A DNA stretch of 64,000 bases from CAKRJP01 sp963658085 (GCA_963658085.1 CAVKOU010000002.1:1-64000); one strand, 5' to 3'; counted from the stretch's first letter, positions 9,307 through 18,319 are shown. Program-made: numbers and translations. The notes: generated by a model not told the origin, from the letters alone.

Positions 9307-10944
9307 ATGAGGGCTAAAACAGTAGACAGTTACGAATCATCATTACATTTGTCATTGGATGACGATAAAGAGTTTCAGGTAAATCCGCAGATAAATCAGC
9401 AGCTAGTTCAACAAATTAATTCGAATGCTCGGGGGAGTGTGCGGCAAGTGATACCGCAGGAAGTAATGCGGCAGGAGGGACTGCAGCAAGAGAAAAAAGA
9501 ACAGGAAGAAGTACAGGAAGGAGTACAGGAAGGAGTACAGGAAGGAGTACAGCAGAATCAACCAGCCGACAAGTATCAAATTCGCAGGAGAAAAAGAGAT
9601 ATAATGAGATTCGAAGGCGCACGCATACGAAATGTACGAAGGATACTTCTAAGAACTCTGGGAGTGGGATCATTTAGGATCTCTGATGAGAAATTTGAGG
9701 GGAATGATCTGGATGAGAGAGAGCCTCCAGTACTTCACAATTCCCGCGGGAAGAAACTGTTCGAAGAGGGGAATAATGTATTAGAATTTGATGTGGCGGG
9801 TTCAAAATTCCGGGGATTTATGCAACTCCATCATGAGTTACTGGGATTGGTATATGATAGGGAAGAAAAAATAAATTTGTCTAAAGAGGAAGTAGAGACA
9901 GAGTGGGAGCGTGTGTATGGCGAGAAGGTAGAGATGAAAGATAAGACGCGGCGATATGTCCGAAAAAAAAGTATAAAATCGGATGATGAGTTGACGGAAA
10001 AACGACGAATTACTATAGCAGGACCATCAGGAATCAGGTCTTTGAACGGAGCTTTAAATGCAGGAGCGTATAGTATTGAAAACATAAGAGAATATATGCT
10101 GGAACTTGGGCAGGACTATATTCTTAATAAATTACCTGGAGCCCTGGATATGGAAGCGGAATGTAAACATATGAAAGAAACGGGATCTCCTGATGAGGAT
10201 GTGAATAAATACTGCGAAGACTGGAAAAGTGAGCATAACTACAAGCCTATTACGATGGTTATAAAAGGACATAGCCGAGGTGGTGTGGCGCTGTCTCATG
10301 GAGCTATGATGATTCAATATTGGATCAATGAAAACCTTCCGATGTTAAAAGATCTTATAAGTTTTGAGACTGTACAGTATGATCCGGTTCCGGGTCCACA
10401 TTGGGATGAAGATAAAACAAGAGTTTCTTTAGTAGGAGGATCTGAGGAAGAAAAAAGGCGTCTTGCAAAGAAAAAAATGGCTCCATTAAATGAAACAGCA
10501 AATACCACAGTCGTATATTCCATGGATACCCAGTATGGAGCGTTGGAGTCGGGAACCTCCTTTATGGGAGGATCTTTTGTTCCGCAGATAGTAAAGGGTG
10601 TAAAACGATTGATTCTATCTCCCTATAACCACGCGGTCAGCTTAAGAGACGTAGATTCGAGTCAAGAAAAGAAACATCGGGCGGGATATACCTATGCAAA
10701 GAAGGATGCAACGGGAAAGGTAAAGGAAGAGTTTTATCGAAGCTCCGGCCTTAATGAATTGGAAGAGGGAGTTTTTGTAGCAGATGAAGATGGCGTATTG
10801 ACAAGAATGGATACTTGTGATGATGCCATGAGATTTTTGGATCTGGCTTATGAGGAATCAGGGGATAAGAATCAGTGGCGTAGACATAAGGCGATAAGAG
10901 AAGCTGTAAAAGCCTGGTTTGATAATCATGCGGAAATTGCATAG
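9307..10944 (+). CDS. Predicted serine hydrolase-like protein with GHSRGG motif
   Basis: A 545-residue protein I cannot assign to a named family. It has no signal peptide. The first ~90 residues are polar, Gln-rich and likely disordered, and include four EGVQ-type repeats. The middle holds VIKGHSRGGVALSHG (nucleophile Ser about residue 323), a lipase/esterase-type elbow (GxSxG). A possible Asp in YDPVPGP and His in PYNHAVS could complete a triad, as in the GxSRG lipases of secretion systems. I chose ATG 9307 because GAAAGGA is 9 nt away; ATG 9298 abuts that site. It is coupled to the GNAT gene. It could be a metabolic esterase or an effector or toxin; a role as CIS cargo is only a guess. Confidence 0.55.
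   Translation: MRAKTVDSYESSLHLSLDDDKEFQVNPQINQQLVQQINSNARGSVRQVIPQEVMRQEGLQQEKKEQEEVQEGVQEGVQEGVQQNQPADKYQIRRRKRDIMRFEGARIRNVRRILLRTLGVGSFRISDEKFEGNDLDEREPPVLHNSRGKKLFEEGNNVLEFDVAGSKFRGFMQLHHELLGLVYDREEKINLSKEEVETEWERVYGEKVEMKDKTRRYVRKKSIKSDDELTEKRRITIAGPSGIRSLNGALNAGAYSIENIREYMLELGQDYILNKLPGALDMEAECKHMKETGSPDEDVNKYCEDWKSEHNYKPITMVIKGHSRGGVALSHGAMMIQYWINENLPMLKDLISFETVQYDPVPGPHWDEDKTRVSLVGGSEEEKRRLAKKKMAPLNETANTTVVYSMDTQYGALESGTSFMGGSFVPQIVKGVKRLILSPYNHAVSLRDVDSSQEKKHRAGYTYAKKDATGKVKEEFYRSSGLNELEEGVFVADEDGVLTRMDTCDDAMRFLDLAYEESGDKNQWRRHKAIREAVKAWFDNHAEIA
9505..9552 (+). repeat. Four 12-bp tandem repeats inside the hydrolase-like gene
   Basis: Four units of GAAGGAGTACAG (the first is GAAGAAGTACAG) encode EEVQ followed by three EGVQ. 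Near-identity at DNA level suggests recent slippage expansion in a disordered linker. Confidence 0.9.
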
Positions 10945-10988
10945 AAAGAAGAAATAAGATAAATAGTTATATCTTCCGCTAGAAGTAG

Positions 10989-11019
10989 AACAGTCGGGGT
11001 GTGCCTCCGACTGTTTTGC
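10989..11019 (+). terminator. Terminator after the hydrolase-like gene
   Basis: AACAGTCGG (10989-10997) pairs with CCGACTGTT (11007-11015) followed by TTT. It lies between two convergent transcription units and may serve both. Confidence 0.75.
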
Positions 11020-11048
11020 TGTGTGAGATGAGTTTTCATAATTGAGAT

Positions 11049-11414
11049 CTAATTGAGATCCTGATAGGGACTATCGGAAATCCCATTTCTTTTGAGCACA
11101 GAAACAAATGGATCTAATAAGAAATGAAAAAGATTCTTAAAGAGAAGGTTGTTTCCAAAGAATCGAACCAAAGGCGGGCTAAGGAAGTAATAACATCTAA
11201 TAAAACATCTCCCCCAAAAATGAGGTTTCAAAAAGTTATCTCGAAATCTTCGGAGAATCCACACCTGAGGACAATCGTAGCTTCCATATACGCAGGTTGC
11301 AATATAACATCCTTCTGAATCCTCGTGATCGTTCATTACAAAATCATATTCTTCGTATTCTTCAAGCTCTTTATCGTATTTGCTTTTTTCATAAGAATCC
11401 TTCCAATTACCCAT
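11049..11414 (-). CDS. Small CFI-box-like Cys-rich protein
   Basis: A 121-residue protein. An acidic N-terminal part (about residues 1-33) is followed by GCYIATCVYGSYDCPQV, then LRRFRDNFL and the YYFLSPPLVRFFG segment. This matches the CFI-box type domain (consensus C-[FY]-I-A-T-A-x-Y-G-S...LR.FRD...SPP), seen as a C-terminal module in many small bacterial proteins of unknown role. It begins 28 bp after the phosphopantetheinyl transferase gene and is probably in the same operon. AAAGGA precedes the ATG. Function unknown. Confidence 0.6.
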   Translation of the reverse strand: MGNWKDSYEKSKYDKELEEYEEYDFVMNDHEDSEGCYIATCVYGSYDCPQVWILRRFRDNFLKPHFWGRCFIRCYYFLSPPLVRFFGNNLLFKNLFHFLLDPFVSVLKRNGISDSPYQDLN

Positions 11415-11442
11415 ATAAATTATTCCTTTTCTAAGTGGCTGA

Positions 11443-12123
11443 TTATAAGTGCAGAATATGAAGCGTTGGATCTATTTCAGTGTCGCTGGTGCAAATGGCG
11501 ATAGCGGCATCATCCAGGAAATATTCTTGGTAATCGTAAACTTCTGTAAAATCTGTTGGTTGCCTGAGGAGATAAGGTTTGCGACTGTAGATCCCGTTTA
11601 TGGCTTCTCGCCATCCGATCTCAAAGCTTCTTGTATCTAATTTCATGCCCTGTCTGGTGACTTTTAAAAAGCCCTCTTTTAAAACCCAGTAGCGGTAGAA
11701 AAGCTTGGTCTGTTCTGTTTGGTCTTGGATGTCCATAAGATGTTGATATTCTGATTCACAGAAATATCTTCTGGCAACACTCTCTCTAAAATTTCCGATG
11801 ATTTCTATATCGCAGCCTACTTTTGCTGTAGGATCATTGCTGATAGAACAGAGTGCGTAGGAGCCGGAGTGAGAAATGTTTATCCAAGTGACGTTTAAGA
11901 AGTCTTTGGGGCTACTACTCATTTTTTTGAAATCCTGATCAGATGTCCTGGAGGTGGCAACAGCCGAAAATAAACTCCAAGCGCCTACGCTTTGGATTTT
12001 GTTTTGCAAGGGCGTCATCCGATCTACCTTTTCTTTTCTCCATGTGGGTAAAGTCTGATAATATTTTTCGTAAACATCTGAATCTTCAAGGGGATGAAGG
12101 TCTGCGAGATAAGTTGTAAGCAT
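11443..12123 (-). CDS. 4'-phosphopantetheinyl transferase, Sfp type
   Basis: A 226-residue enzyme that transfers phosphopantetheine from CoA to a Ser on carrier proteins. The Mg2+-binding VGCDIEII (about residues 97-104) and the YWVLKEGFLKVTRQG motif (about residues 144-158) are the Sfp/Gsp hallmarks. NISHS upstream fits the substrate-binding segment. It probably activates a carrier protein of a non-ribosomal peptide, polyketide or lysine pathway; no such partner is in this window. Followed closely by the CFI-box protein gene. Confidence 0.9.
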   Translation of the reverse strand: MLTTYLADLHPLEDSDVYEKYYQTLPTWRKEKVDRMTPLQNKIQSVGAWSLFSAVATSRTSDQDFKKMSSSPKDFLNVTWINISHSGSYALCSISNDPTAKVGCDIEIIGNFRESVARRYFCESEYQHLMDIQDQTEQTKLFYRYWVLKEGFLKVTRQGMKLDTRSFEIGWREAINGIYSRKPYLLRQPTDFTEVYDYQEYFLDDAAIAICTSDTEIDPTLHILHL

Positions 12124-12247
12124 AGAAAGGGTTCCTTTGTTATAAAAATGTTTTGTTATTGTTCGATGGCAAGATCAACATGAAATGTCGACTTTTTTCA
12201 ATTTTGATACTTTATAGCTATCTTAATTATAAATTTTGGGACATCGG

Positions 12248-12276
12248 TTGACAATGGAATTTTATAAGTCTAAACT
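12248..12276 (+). promoter_or_regulatory. Promoter of aroF
   Basis: TTGACA (12248-12253) and TAAACT (12271-12276) are separated by exactly 17 bp, about 80 bp upstream of the aroF start. Confidence 0.65.
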
Positions 12277-12358
12277 AAATGATAGTTTCGCACTTTAAAG
12301 AACTAAAATTTTACAGTACGAATATTTTGCAGTGAGAATATTTGGGAGGAAGATCGCT

Positions 12359-13372
12359 ATGATTATCGTTTTAAAACCGGGAACAAAGAAGGAAGATGTG
12401 GACCGTGTCCAGCAGATGGTAAAGAAAAGAGGGCTGGATACACATATCGTTGAGGGTACAGAGATGACGATTATTGGATGTCTGGGAGACACTACGAAGG
12501 TTGATGTAAGATTATTTGAGATAGATGAAGCTATTGATAAGGTTATGCATGTACAGGAGCCTTATAAACTGGCTAACAGAGCATTTCATCCGGAGGACTC
12601 TATTGTAGACGTGTCTGGCGTTAAGGTAGGCGGTGAGAATCTGGCTTTGATTGCAGGACCTTGCTCTGTGGAAAGCTACGAGCAGGTGCTTGGCATTGCC
12701 AAAGAAGTGAAGGCTTCCGGAGCTAACATGCTTCGTGGCGGTGCATTTAAGCCGAGAACCAGTCCTTACTCTTTCCAGGGACTTGGACTGGAAGGATTGG
12801 ATATCCTGTGTGCGGTGAAGGAAGAAGTGGGGCTTCCTATCGTTACAGAGCTGATGTCCGATCGTTACCTGGATGTATTTAATGAGAAGGTGGATCTGAT
12901 TCAGATCGGTGCGAGAAATATGCAAAATTTCGATCTCTTAAAGGAGCTTGGACAGTTGGATCGCCCGATTCTCTTGAAGAGAGGTTTGAATGCCACTTTC
13001 GAGGAGTGGATCATGTCAGCAGAGTATATTATGGCTTCCGGAAATGAAAATGTCATTCTCTGCGAACGAGGTATTCGTACATTTGAGACCTATACAAGAA
13101 ATACTTTGGATCTGCAAAGTATACCGGTACTTCGCAAACTTACACATTTGCCAATCATCGTAGATCCTAGCCACGCCGGAGGAAAATGGTGGCTTGTGGA
13201 CAGCATGGCCAAGGCATCTGTGGCAGCTGGAGCAGACGGTCTTATGATCGAGGTACACAATGATCCGGAGAATGCTCTTTGCGATGGAGCCCAGTCTTTG
13301 AAGCCAAAGAAATACGATGGGCTTTTGAAAGATGTGGCAAAGATTGCAGAGGCGGTTGGAAGGTCTTTGTAA
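12359..13372 (+). CDS. aroF: 3-deoxy-7-phosphoheptulonate (DAHP) synthase, type I-beta
   Basis: A 337-residue enzyme joining PEP and erythrose 4-phosphate in the first step of the shikimate pathway. An N-terminal ferredoxin-like regulatory domain (MIIVLKPGTKKEDVDRVQQM onward, about residues 1-70) precedes the barrel, as in Thermotoga-type DAHP synthases with feedback control by Tyr/Phe. The barrel shows AGPCSVES, GGAFKPRTSPYSFQG, DPSHAGGK and the metal-binding C, H, E and D segments. GGGAGGA precedes ATG 12359; an in-frame upstream ATG at 12332 has no ribosome binding site. aroB follows on the same strand, so the two probably form a shikimate operon. Confidence 0.95.
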   Translation: MIIVLKPGTKKEDVDRVQQMVKKRGLDTHIVEGTEMTIIGCLGDTTKVDVRLFEIDEAIDKVMHVQEPYKLANRAFHPEDSIVDVSGVKVGGENLALIAGPCSVESYEQVLGIAKEVKASGANMLRGGAFKPRTSPYSFQGLGLEGLDILCAVKEEVGLPIVTELMSDRYLDVFNEKVDLIQIGARNMQNFDLLKELGQLDRPILLKRGLNATFEEWIMSAEYIMASGNENVILCERGIRTFETYTRNTLDLQSIPVLRKLTHLPIIVDPSHAGGKWWLVDSMAKASVAAGADGLMIEVHNDPENALCDGAQSLKPKKYDGLLKDVAKIAEAVGRSL

Positions 13373-13416
13373 AATTAATATAAGAAGATGGATATTAGAA
13401 AATTAATATAAGAAGA
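13371..13416 (+). repeat. 18-bp direct repeat between aroF and aroB
   Basis: AAAATTAATATAAGAAGA occurs at 13371-13388 and 13399-13416, a 28-bp period. The first copy overlaps the aroF stop codon. Probably a small local duplication. Confidence 0.85.
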
Positions 13417-13497
13417 GCAATATAAAAGAAATTTTGCAAGAATTATTGCAAAATGATTTGTGAGAGAAAAAATAAAAAAGAAATAAAGGGATTGCTT

Positions 13498-14559
13498 ATG
13501 AAACTATATGTAGAATTGGGGGCGGATGGCTACCCGATTTATATCGAAAATCATTTGCTGGATCAGGCAGATAAATATATTGGAGAGGTATATACGGGAA
13601 AGAAAATTTTTATTATCTCTGATGATTCTGTATATCCTCTCTATGGTGATAAATTAAAAGAGCAGTTGTCAGGAAGTTTTGAGTGTCATGAACTGGTGCT
13701 TCCTCATGGAGAACCTACCAAGAGCTTTGAATCGCTTCCGAAAATTTATTCCGCCATGCTTCGGGCGAAAATGTCCAGAAGCGACCTGGTGATTGCCCTG
13801 GGTGGAGGAGTTATTGGAGATTTGGCAGGATTTGCGGCAGCTAGTTATCTTCGGGGAGTGAAGTATATACAAATTCCGACGTCTCTTTTGGCCCAGGTAG
13901 ACTCCTCTGTAGGAGGAAAGGTAGCGGTGGATCTTCCGGAAGGAAAGAATTTGGTAGGTGCTTTTAAGCAGCCTTTGATGGTGCTCATTGATCCTACCGT
14001 ATTAGATACCCTGCCGGAGCGCTACATCACTGATGGAATGGGAGAAGTTATTAAATACGGCTGTATTAAGGATTGGCAGCTCTTTCATTTGCTGTCAGCC
14101 TATGATTCTTTTGAGGGGCTGAAGGAAGTCCTCCCGTCGGTTATTGAAAAATGCGTAGATATTAAGCGGGTGGTAGTAGAGCAGGATCAGTTTGATACAG
14201 GGGAACGTATGCTCCTGAATTTTGGACATACCTTAGCGCATACTATTGAGCAATATTGGAATTATACGAAGGAAAGTCACGGGGAAGCGGTGGCCATTGG
14301 AATGTATCAATTGACCTTGATGGCGGAGGAACAAGGCCTTACAAAAAAAGGAACTGCAGAGGAAATCCTGGCGGTACTTAAGGCGTATGGGCTTCCTTAT
14401 AAGGCAGGCCTTCCTTTGAAGAATCTGACAGAGGCAATTGCTCTGGATAAGAAAAATCTGAACAATCAATTGAATCTGATCCTCCTTCGGGAGATCGGAG
14501 ATAGCTATGTATATCCGACATCGGTGGACTTCTTCGCTGATGGAGATCGGATGGTATAG
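13498..14559 (+). CDS. aroB: 3-dehydroquinate synthase
   Basis: A 353-residue NAD-dependent enzyme converting DAHP to 3-dehydroquinate. Visible motifs are the NAD-binding ALGGGVIGDLAGFAA, the active-site PTSLLAQVDSSVGGK and GKNLVGAF, and the zinc ligands in GEVIKYG, NFGHTLAHTIE and HGEAVAIGM. I chose ATG 13498, where homology begins; a frame running up to 13453 lacks a ribosome binding site. The SD at this start is weak (AAAGGG). It lies 125 bp after aroF. Confidence 0.95.
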   Translation: MKLYVELGADGYPIYIENHLLDQADKYIGEVYTGKKIFIISDDSVYPLYGDKLKEQLSGSFECHELVLPHGEPTKSFESLPKIYSAMLRAKMSRSDLVIALGGGVIGDLAGFAAASYLRGVKYIQIPTSLLAQVDSSVGGKVAVDLPEGKNLVGAFKQPLMVLIDPTVLDTLPERYITDGMGEVIKYGCIKDWQLFHLLSAYDSFEGLKEVLPSVIEKCVDIKRVVVEQDQFDTGERMLLNFGHTLAHTIEQYWNYTKESHGEAVAIGMYQLTLMAEEQGLTKKGTAEEILAVLKAYGLPYKAGLPLKNLTEAIALDKKNLNNQLNLILLREIGDSYVYPTSVDFFADGDRMV

Positions 14560-14583
14560 TGGTATTTGAGAAATAAAAAGATT

Positions 14584-14628
14584 AAAAAGTGACACTAGCC
14601 CTGTAAAACAGGGGTGTGTCACTTTTTT
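14584..14628 (+). terminator. Strong terminator after aroB
   Basis: AAAGTGACAC and GTGTCACTTTTTT enclose an inner CCCTGT/ACAGGG stem, making a long hairpin followed by six Ts. Confidence 0.9.
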
Positions 14629-14655
14629 GTTGCTTGAAAATTTTAAAGTTGACTG

Positions 14656-14684
14656 TTGACGTTAAAAATTGGATTTGCTAGAAT
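14656..14684 (+). promoter_or_regulatory. Promoter of the HTH/acidic-repeat gene
   Basis: TTGACG (14656-14661) and TAGAAT (14679-14684) are 17 bp apart, about 100 bp upstream of the ATG at 14784. Confidence 0.65.
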
Positions 14685-14783
14685 AGAAGTTGGGAAAAGC
14701 GAAGGTTTATCAAGAAATTATAAAGTTTACCAATAAAACTTTGCAAGAGTATAAATATCCACAACTTAATAAGGAGGAAGGTT

Positions 14784-16082
14784 ATGTTAGATTTAACATT
14801 TGGGGAGCAAGTCAAAATAGTCTTAAGTCGTAAAGGGATGACCATCAAGGAGCTGGCGGAGATCATCGAGTCTAAGACCGGCAAGAAGATGTCCAGACAG
14901 AATCTTACCCAGAGATTGGGAAGAGATAATTTTCAGGAGCAGGATATGCGTATGATCGCAGAGATCCTTGAGTGCCCTTTTCAGTTAAATATTCTTAATG
15001 AAGATGATTCCATAGAAAGTAATTACAATAATAAAGAAGAGGCGATGGTTCTTAAGAAACGTCAAAAGGTAGCGGATAAGAAAGTTGCCAAAGAGACGGT
15101 TGCAGAACCCGATGCAATAAAAGCTGTGGCACAGAAGGAAGAGCAGGAAGTAGAAGCGGCAACAGCAACAGAGACAGCTGAACCGGAAGTTGAAGTTGCA
15201 GCAGAAATAGAGGTGGCTGAACCAGAAGTTGAGGTTGCGCTAGAGACAGAGGTGGCTGAACAGGAAGCGGAAGTTGTTACAGAGCCAGAGAGAGCAGTAA
15301 CAGCACCGGAGGTTGCAGAGCCAGAGGTACACGAGGATGAGTCGGCAGTTTCTGTGTTAGAAGAAGTTGTCCGGGAAAGAGAAGAAGTTCAAAGTGTGGA
15401 GCCGGAGCCAGAAGCTGTAGATTACTCTCAGGAATATGCAGAAGAGCCGACATCAGAGTATACCCAGGGATATGCAGAGGAAGTAGCAAAACCACAGGAA
15501 ACTGTAGAATCTGCACCGATGGAAGAGCACACAGAGAGTCAATCGGAAGAGAAGAAGGAAGAAGAAAAACCTAAGAGAGGATGGTTTGCAAACTTCCGTC
15601 GCCGTGGTAAGGATGAGAAGCCTGCAAAAGAAGCAAAGGCTGAAGAAGTGAGACCGGAACCAGTGAATGAGCCGGAGCCGATTTCCTATTATGAGCCGGA
15701 AAATGAGATGGTTCAGCAGGGACAGCCTATGGATCAGTTCCAGGATAATGGAAGTTACCTTAATAGCTTAGTGCAGGAAGCCAGTGCACAGAATAACTGG
15801 TATCCACAGGTAGAGGAAGCCTACAGAGAAGAGGTTGAGGCAGTAGAGACTATTCCGGTAGACGAAGAAGACTTGGAGCGTGGAGAGATTAATCCTTATA
15901 CGGGAAGAGAGTATCAAACCAACAGTGTTCGTGTACATCCGAAGAAGATCGGTTATGTTCAGGTTTATAACCGGGGAATCCATGCCTGGGAAGAGATGAC
16001 AGAGTGGGCCTTCTTAGGTTATCAGGAACAGAAGAAAGCAGAACTTGGCAAAGCATATGAGGAGCCGATTTACTTAGATTAG
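14784..16082 (+). CDS. HTH-domain protein with long acidic repeat region
   Basis: A 432-residue protein of unknown function in three parts. Residues 1-75 look like a phage-repressor-type helix-turn-helix (FGEQVKIVLSRKGMTIKELA ... MSRQNLTQRLGRDNF). Residues about 90-330 are highly acidic, with degenerate VAEPEVEVA-type repeats and a basic KRGWFANFRRRGK patch. The C-terminal ~75 residues (ERGEINPYTGREYQTN, RVHPKKIGYVQVYNRG, HAWEEMTEWAFLGYQEQ) look like a small folded conserved domain. AAGGAGGAAGG precedes the ATG. No membrane segment is visible. It has its own promoter and terminator. It could be a regulator or nucleoid/cell-cycle factor; I do not recognise a named family. Confidence 0.7.
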   Translation: MLDLTFGEQVKIVLSRKGMTIKELAEIIESKTGKKMSRQNLTQRLGRDNFQEQDMRMIAEILECPFQLNILNEDDSIESNYNNKEEAMVLKKRQKVADKKVAKETVAEPDAIKAVAQKEEQEVEAATATETAEPEVEVAAEIEVAEPEVEVALETEVAEQEAEVVTEPERAVTAPEVAEPEVHEDESAVSVLEEVVREREEVQSVEPEPEAVDYSQEYAEEPTSEYTQGYAEEVAKPQETVESAPMEEHTESQSEEKKEEEKPKRGWFANFRRRGKDEKPAKEAKAEEVRPEPVNEPEPISYYEPENEMVQQGQPMDQFQDNGSYLNSLVQEASAQNNWYPQVEEAYREEVEAVETIPVDEEDLERGEINPYTGREYQTNSVRVHPKKIGYVQVYNRGIHAWEEMTEWAFLGYQEQKKAELGKAYEEPIYLD

Positions 16083-16120
16083 AGCGGTTTCGAAGAAGAC
16101 ATTGTCAATGACATTAAAAG

Positions 16121-16166
16121 ATTCAGGCTGAATTTTAGCGATTCGGCCTGAATATTTGTATTTTTA
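16121..16166 (+). terminator. Terminator after the HTH/acidic-repeat gene
   Basis: ATTCAGGC (16121-16128) pairs with GCCTGAAT (16146-16153), followed by a T-rich run. Confidence 0.75.
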
Positions 16167-16252
16167 GGAAACATAAATATTGCTAATTAGGGCGTCTGAT
16201 GTGGGCTGTAACCCGCGAATGATATTCATGAACTTCGAATGGAGATAGAAGA

Positions 16253-17698
16253 TTGAACTGGGAACAATTGCTTTCGACAAAAAGAAGCCGCGGGGGCGGT
16301 GAGAAAATGAAATCCGGAAAAAGCGGGGATCTTCGCAGTGAATTTGAGAAGGATTACCACAGAATTATAGGAAGTGCATCTTTTAGAAGGCTGCAGGATA
16401 AAACCCAGGTGCATCCCTTAGATAAGAGTGATTTTGTTCGAACTCGTCTGACTCACTCTTTGGAGGTGTCTTCCTTTGCAAAATCTCTGGGGCAAAATGT
16501 GGGTGAGAATATCTTGGCTTATAAGAAGGATCCGGGTTTTACACCTCAGATGAAGGAGGATATTTGTAATATTTTACAGTGTGCCGGATTGATCCACGAT
16601 ATTGGAAATCCTCCCTTTGGGCATTTCGGGGAAGATATTATCAGGGAGTGGTTTGTGAAAAAGCTGCCGGTGATGACCTGTCACGGGACTCCCATTGCGG
16701 AAGTTTTGGAGCCACAAATGTTAAATGATTTTTATCATTTTGAGGGAAATGCCCAGGCCTTGCGTCTCGTGAGTAAGCTACACTTTTTGGTGGATGAGCG
16801 AGGCATGAATCTGACTTATGCTCTCCTTGGAACTATTATTAAATATCCCATTTCCTCCATGGAGATCGATAAAAATGCCGGAGATATTAAAAAAAGAAAA
16901 ATGGGATATTATTATGCAGACCGAGATGTCTTTGCGGATATTCAAGCGGAGCTTGGGACGAATGGATGTCGTCACCCATTAACTTTTCTTTTGGAAGCGG
17001 CAGATGATATTGCTTACAAGACGGCGGATATAGAGGATGCTTTTGTTAAGGGATACCTAAGCTACGGAAAGCTTTTGGAAGAACTGGAGGAATTACAGAT
17101 TCGTTACAGGAACAGTATGTCTGAGAAATTTATGCCGGCGGATAAATTAAAGGAGCTGTATATGCGAGGGAAAGAGCGGCATGTTTCTAATCCGGAAGGG
17201 TATGCTGTCAAGAATTGGATCGTTCGGGTTCAGGGATTTGCTATCAACTGCGCAACTTATGGATTTACAAATAACTATAATAGTATTATGAATGGGGAAT
17301 ATAAGCAGGATCTCTTTTGGGGAACATTTGCGGAGAAACTTATGGATCTTTTGGGGGATCTGGCTTACAGAGAGGTGTTTACTTCGGAACCCATTTATCG
17401 GATGGAGGTGGCAGAGGCCACTATGCTGAATGATCTCATGAATAAGTTTATGATAGCTATTGTAAAATATGATGATCCTAAGGAACGGTTAAATTCCATT
17501 GATGAGAGAATGGTTTCTTTTATTTCTGATAATTACAAGAGAGCTTATCATTTTCATGGGGATGGGAAGTCATCGGTGGAGAAATTATATCTTCGAATTT
17601 TGCTGGTGACAGATTATGTATGTGGCATGACAGACGGCTATGCCCAGCGGTTGTATCAAGAGTTAAATGGAATCGTTGGGATCACCAGTGTATCGTAA
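16253..17698 (+). CDS. dgt: Deoxyguanosinetriphosphate triphosphohydrolase (dGTPase)
   Basis: A 481-residue HD-domain enzyme that cleaves dNTPs to nucleoside and triphosphate. Visible are RIIGSASFRRLQDKTQVHPL, the TRLTHSLEVS segment, the HD motif CAGLIHDIGNPPFGHFGE and the later ADDIAYKTADIED, which together supply the metal-binding H...HD...D set. It starts with TTG at 16253, supported by GGAG 8 nt upstream and by the family's typical N-terminal MNWEQLLS. The same dNTP economy is served by the NrdR-controlled nrdD gene earlier in the window. Confidence 0.92.
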   Translation: MNWEQLLSTKRSRGGGEKMKSGKSGDLRSEFEKDYHRIIGSASFRRLQDKTQVHPLDKSDFVRTRLTHSLEVSSFAKSLGQNVGENILAYKKDPGFTPQMKEDICNILQCAGLIHDIGNPPFGHFGEDIIREWFVKKLPVMTCHGTPIAEVLEPQMLNDFYHFEGNAQALRLVSKLHFLVDERGMNLTYALLGTIIKYPISSMEIDKNAGDIKKRKMGYYYADRDVFADIQAELGTNGCRHPLTFLLEAADDIAYKTADIEDAFVKGYLSYGKLLEELEELQIRYRNSMSEKFMPADKLKELYMRGKERHVSNPEGYAVKNWIVRVQGFAINCATYGFTNNYNSIMNGEYKQDLFWGTFAEKLMDLLGDLAYREVFTSEPIYRMEVAEATMLNDLMNKFMIAIVKYDDPKERLNSIDERMVSFISDNYKRAYHFHGDGKSSVEKLYLRILLVTDYVCGMTDGYAQRLYQELNGIVGITSVS

Positions 17699-17775
17699 GG
17701 AAAGCATTTTGCATGAAAAATTTCGAACGAAGAGCGGTGTTTGAAGCTGTGAAAATAAATAGATGGGAGCAGAGC

Positions 17776-18273
17776 ATGAAGATTCCTAAGTTAACACAGG
17801 ATGAAAAATATATGAGGGAAGCCATTAAACAAGCGAAGAAGGCTTACACCATAGGAGAGGTTCCTATCGGATGCGTCATTGTATATGAGGATCAGATTAT
17901 TGCCAGGGGATACAATCGAAGGACTGTTGATAAGAATACCCTGGCCCATGCGGAGCTTTTGGCGATAAAGAAGGCCAGTAAGAAAATGGATGACTGGCGA
18001 CTGGAGGGCTGCACCATGTATGTGACATTGGAACCCTGCCAGATGTGTGCCGGTGCTATCGTGCAATCCCGTATGTCTAAGGTAGTAGTTGGATGCATGA
18101 ATCCAAAAGCCGGATGTGCAGGATCTATTTTAAATTTATTGCAGATGGATGAATTTAATCATCAAGTGGAGCTTGAAACGGGGGTTATGGAAGAAGCCTG
18201 CAGTGAGATGATGAAGGAATTCTTTCGGGAACTCCGAGAGGCAAAGAAGGCCAGGAAGCTTGCGGAAAAATAA
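17776..18273 (+). CDS. tadA: tRNA-specific adenosine deaminase
   Basis: A 165-residue zinc deaminase converting A34 to inosine in tRNA-Arg(ACG). The zinc/catalytic motifs are LAHAELLAI (HAE) and LEPCQMCAGAIVQSR (PCxxC). I chose ATG 17776, with GGGAG just upstream; the frame stays open further upstream into the dgt end, but without homology or a ribosome binding site. tadA lies next to the SRP RNA, a common Firmicutes arrangement. Confidence 0.95.
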   Translation: MKIPKLTQDEKYMREAIKQAKKAYTIGEVPIGCVIVYEDQIIARGYNRRTVDKNTLAHAELLAIKKASKKMDDWRLEGCTMYVTLEPCQMCAGAIVQSRMSKVVVGCMNPKAGCAGSILNLLQMDEFNHQVELETGVMEEACSEMMKEFFRELREAKKARKLAEK

Positions 18274-18308
18274 AAGAGGATCATCGCTTGTTGCGATATC
18301 CTCTTGAA
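18274..18308 (-). terminator. Bidirectional terminator between tadA and the SRP RNA
   Basis: AGAGGAT-ATCGC and GCGAT-ATCCTCT form a stem. On the minus strand it is followed by TTTTATTTTT, the better run of Ts, so it mainly ends the SRP RNA; on the plus strand it follows the tadA stop immediately. Confidence 0.8.
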
Positions 18309-18319
18309 AATTCTTATTC

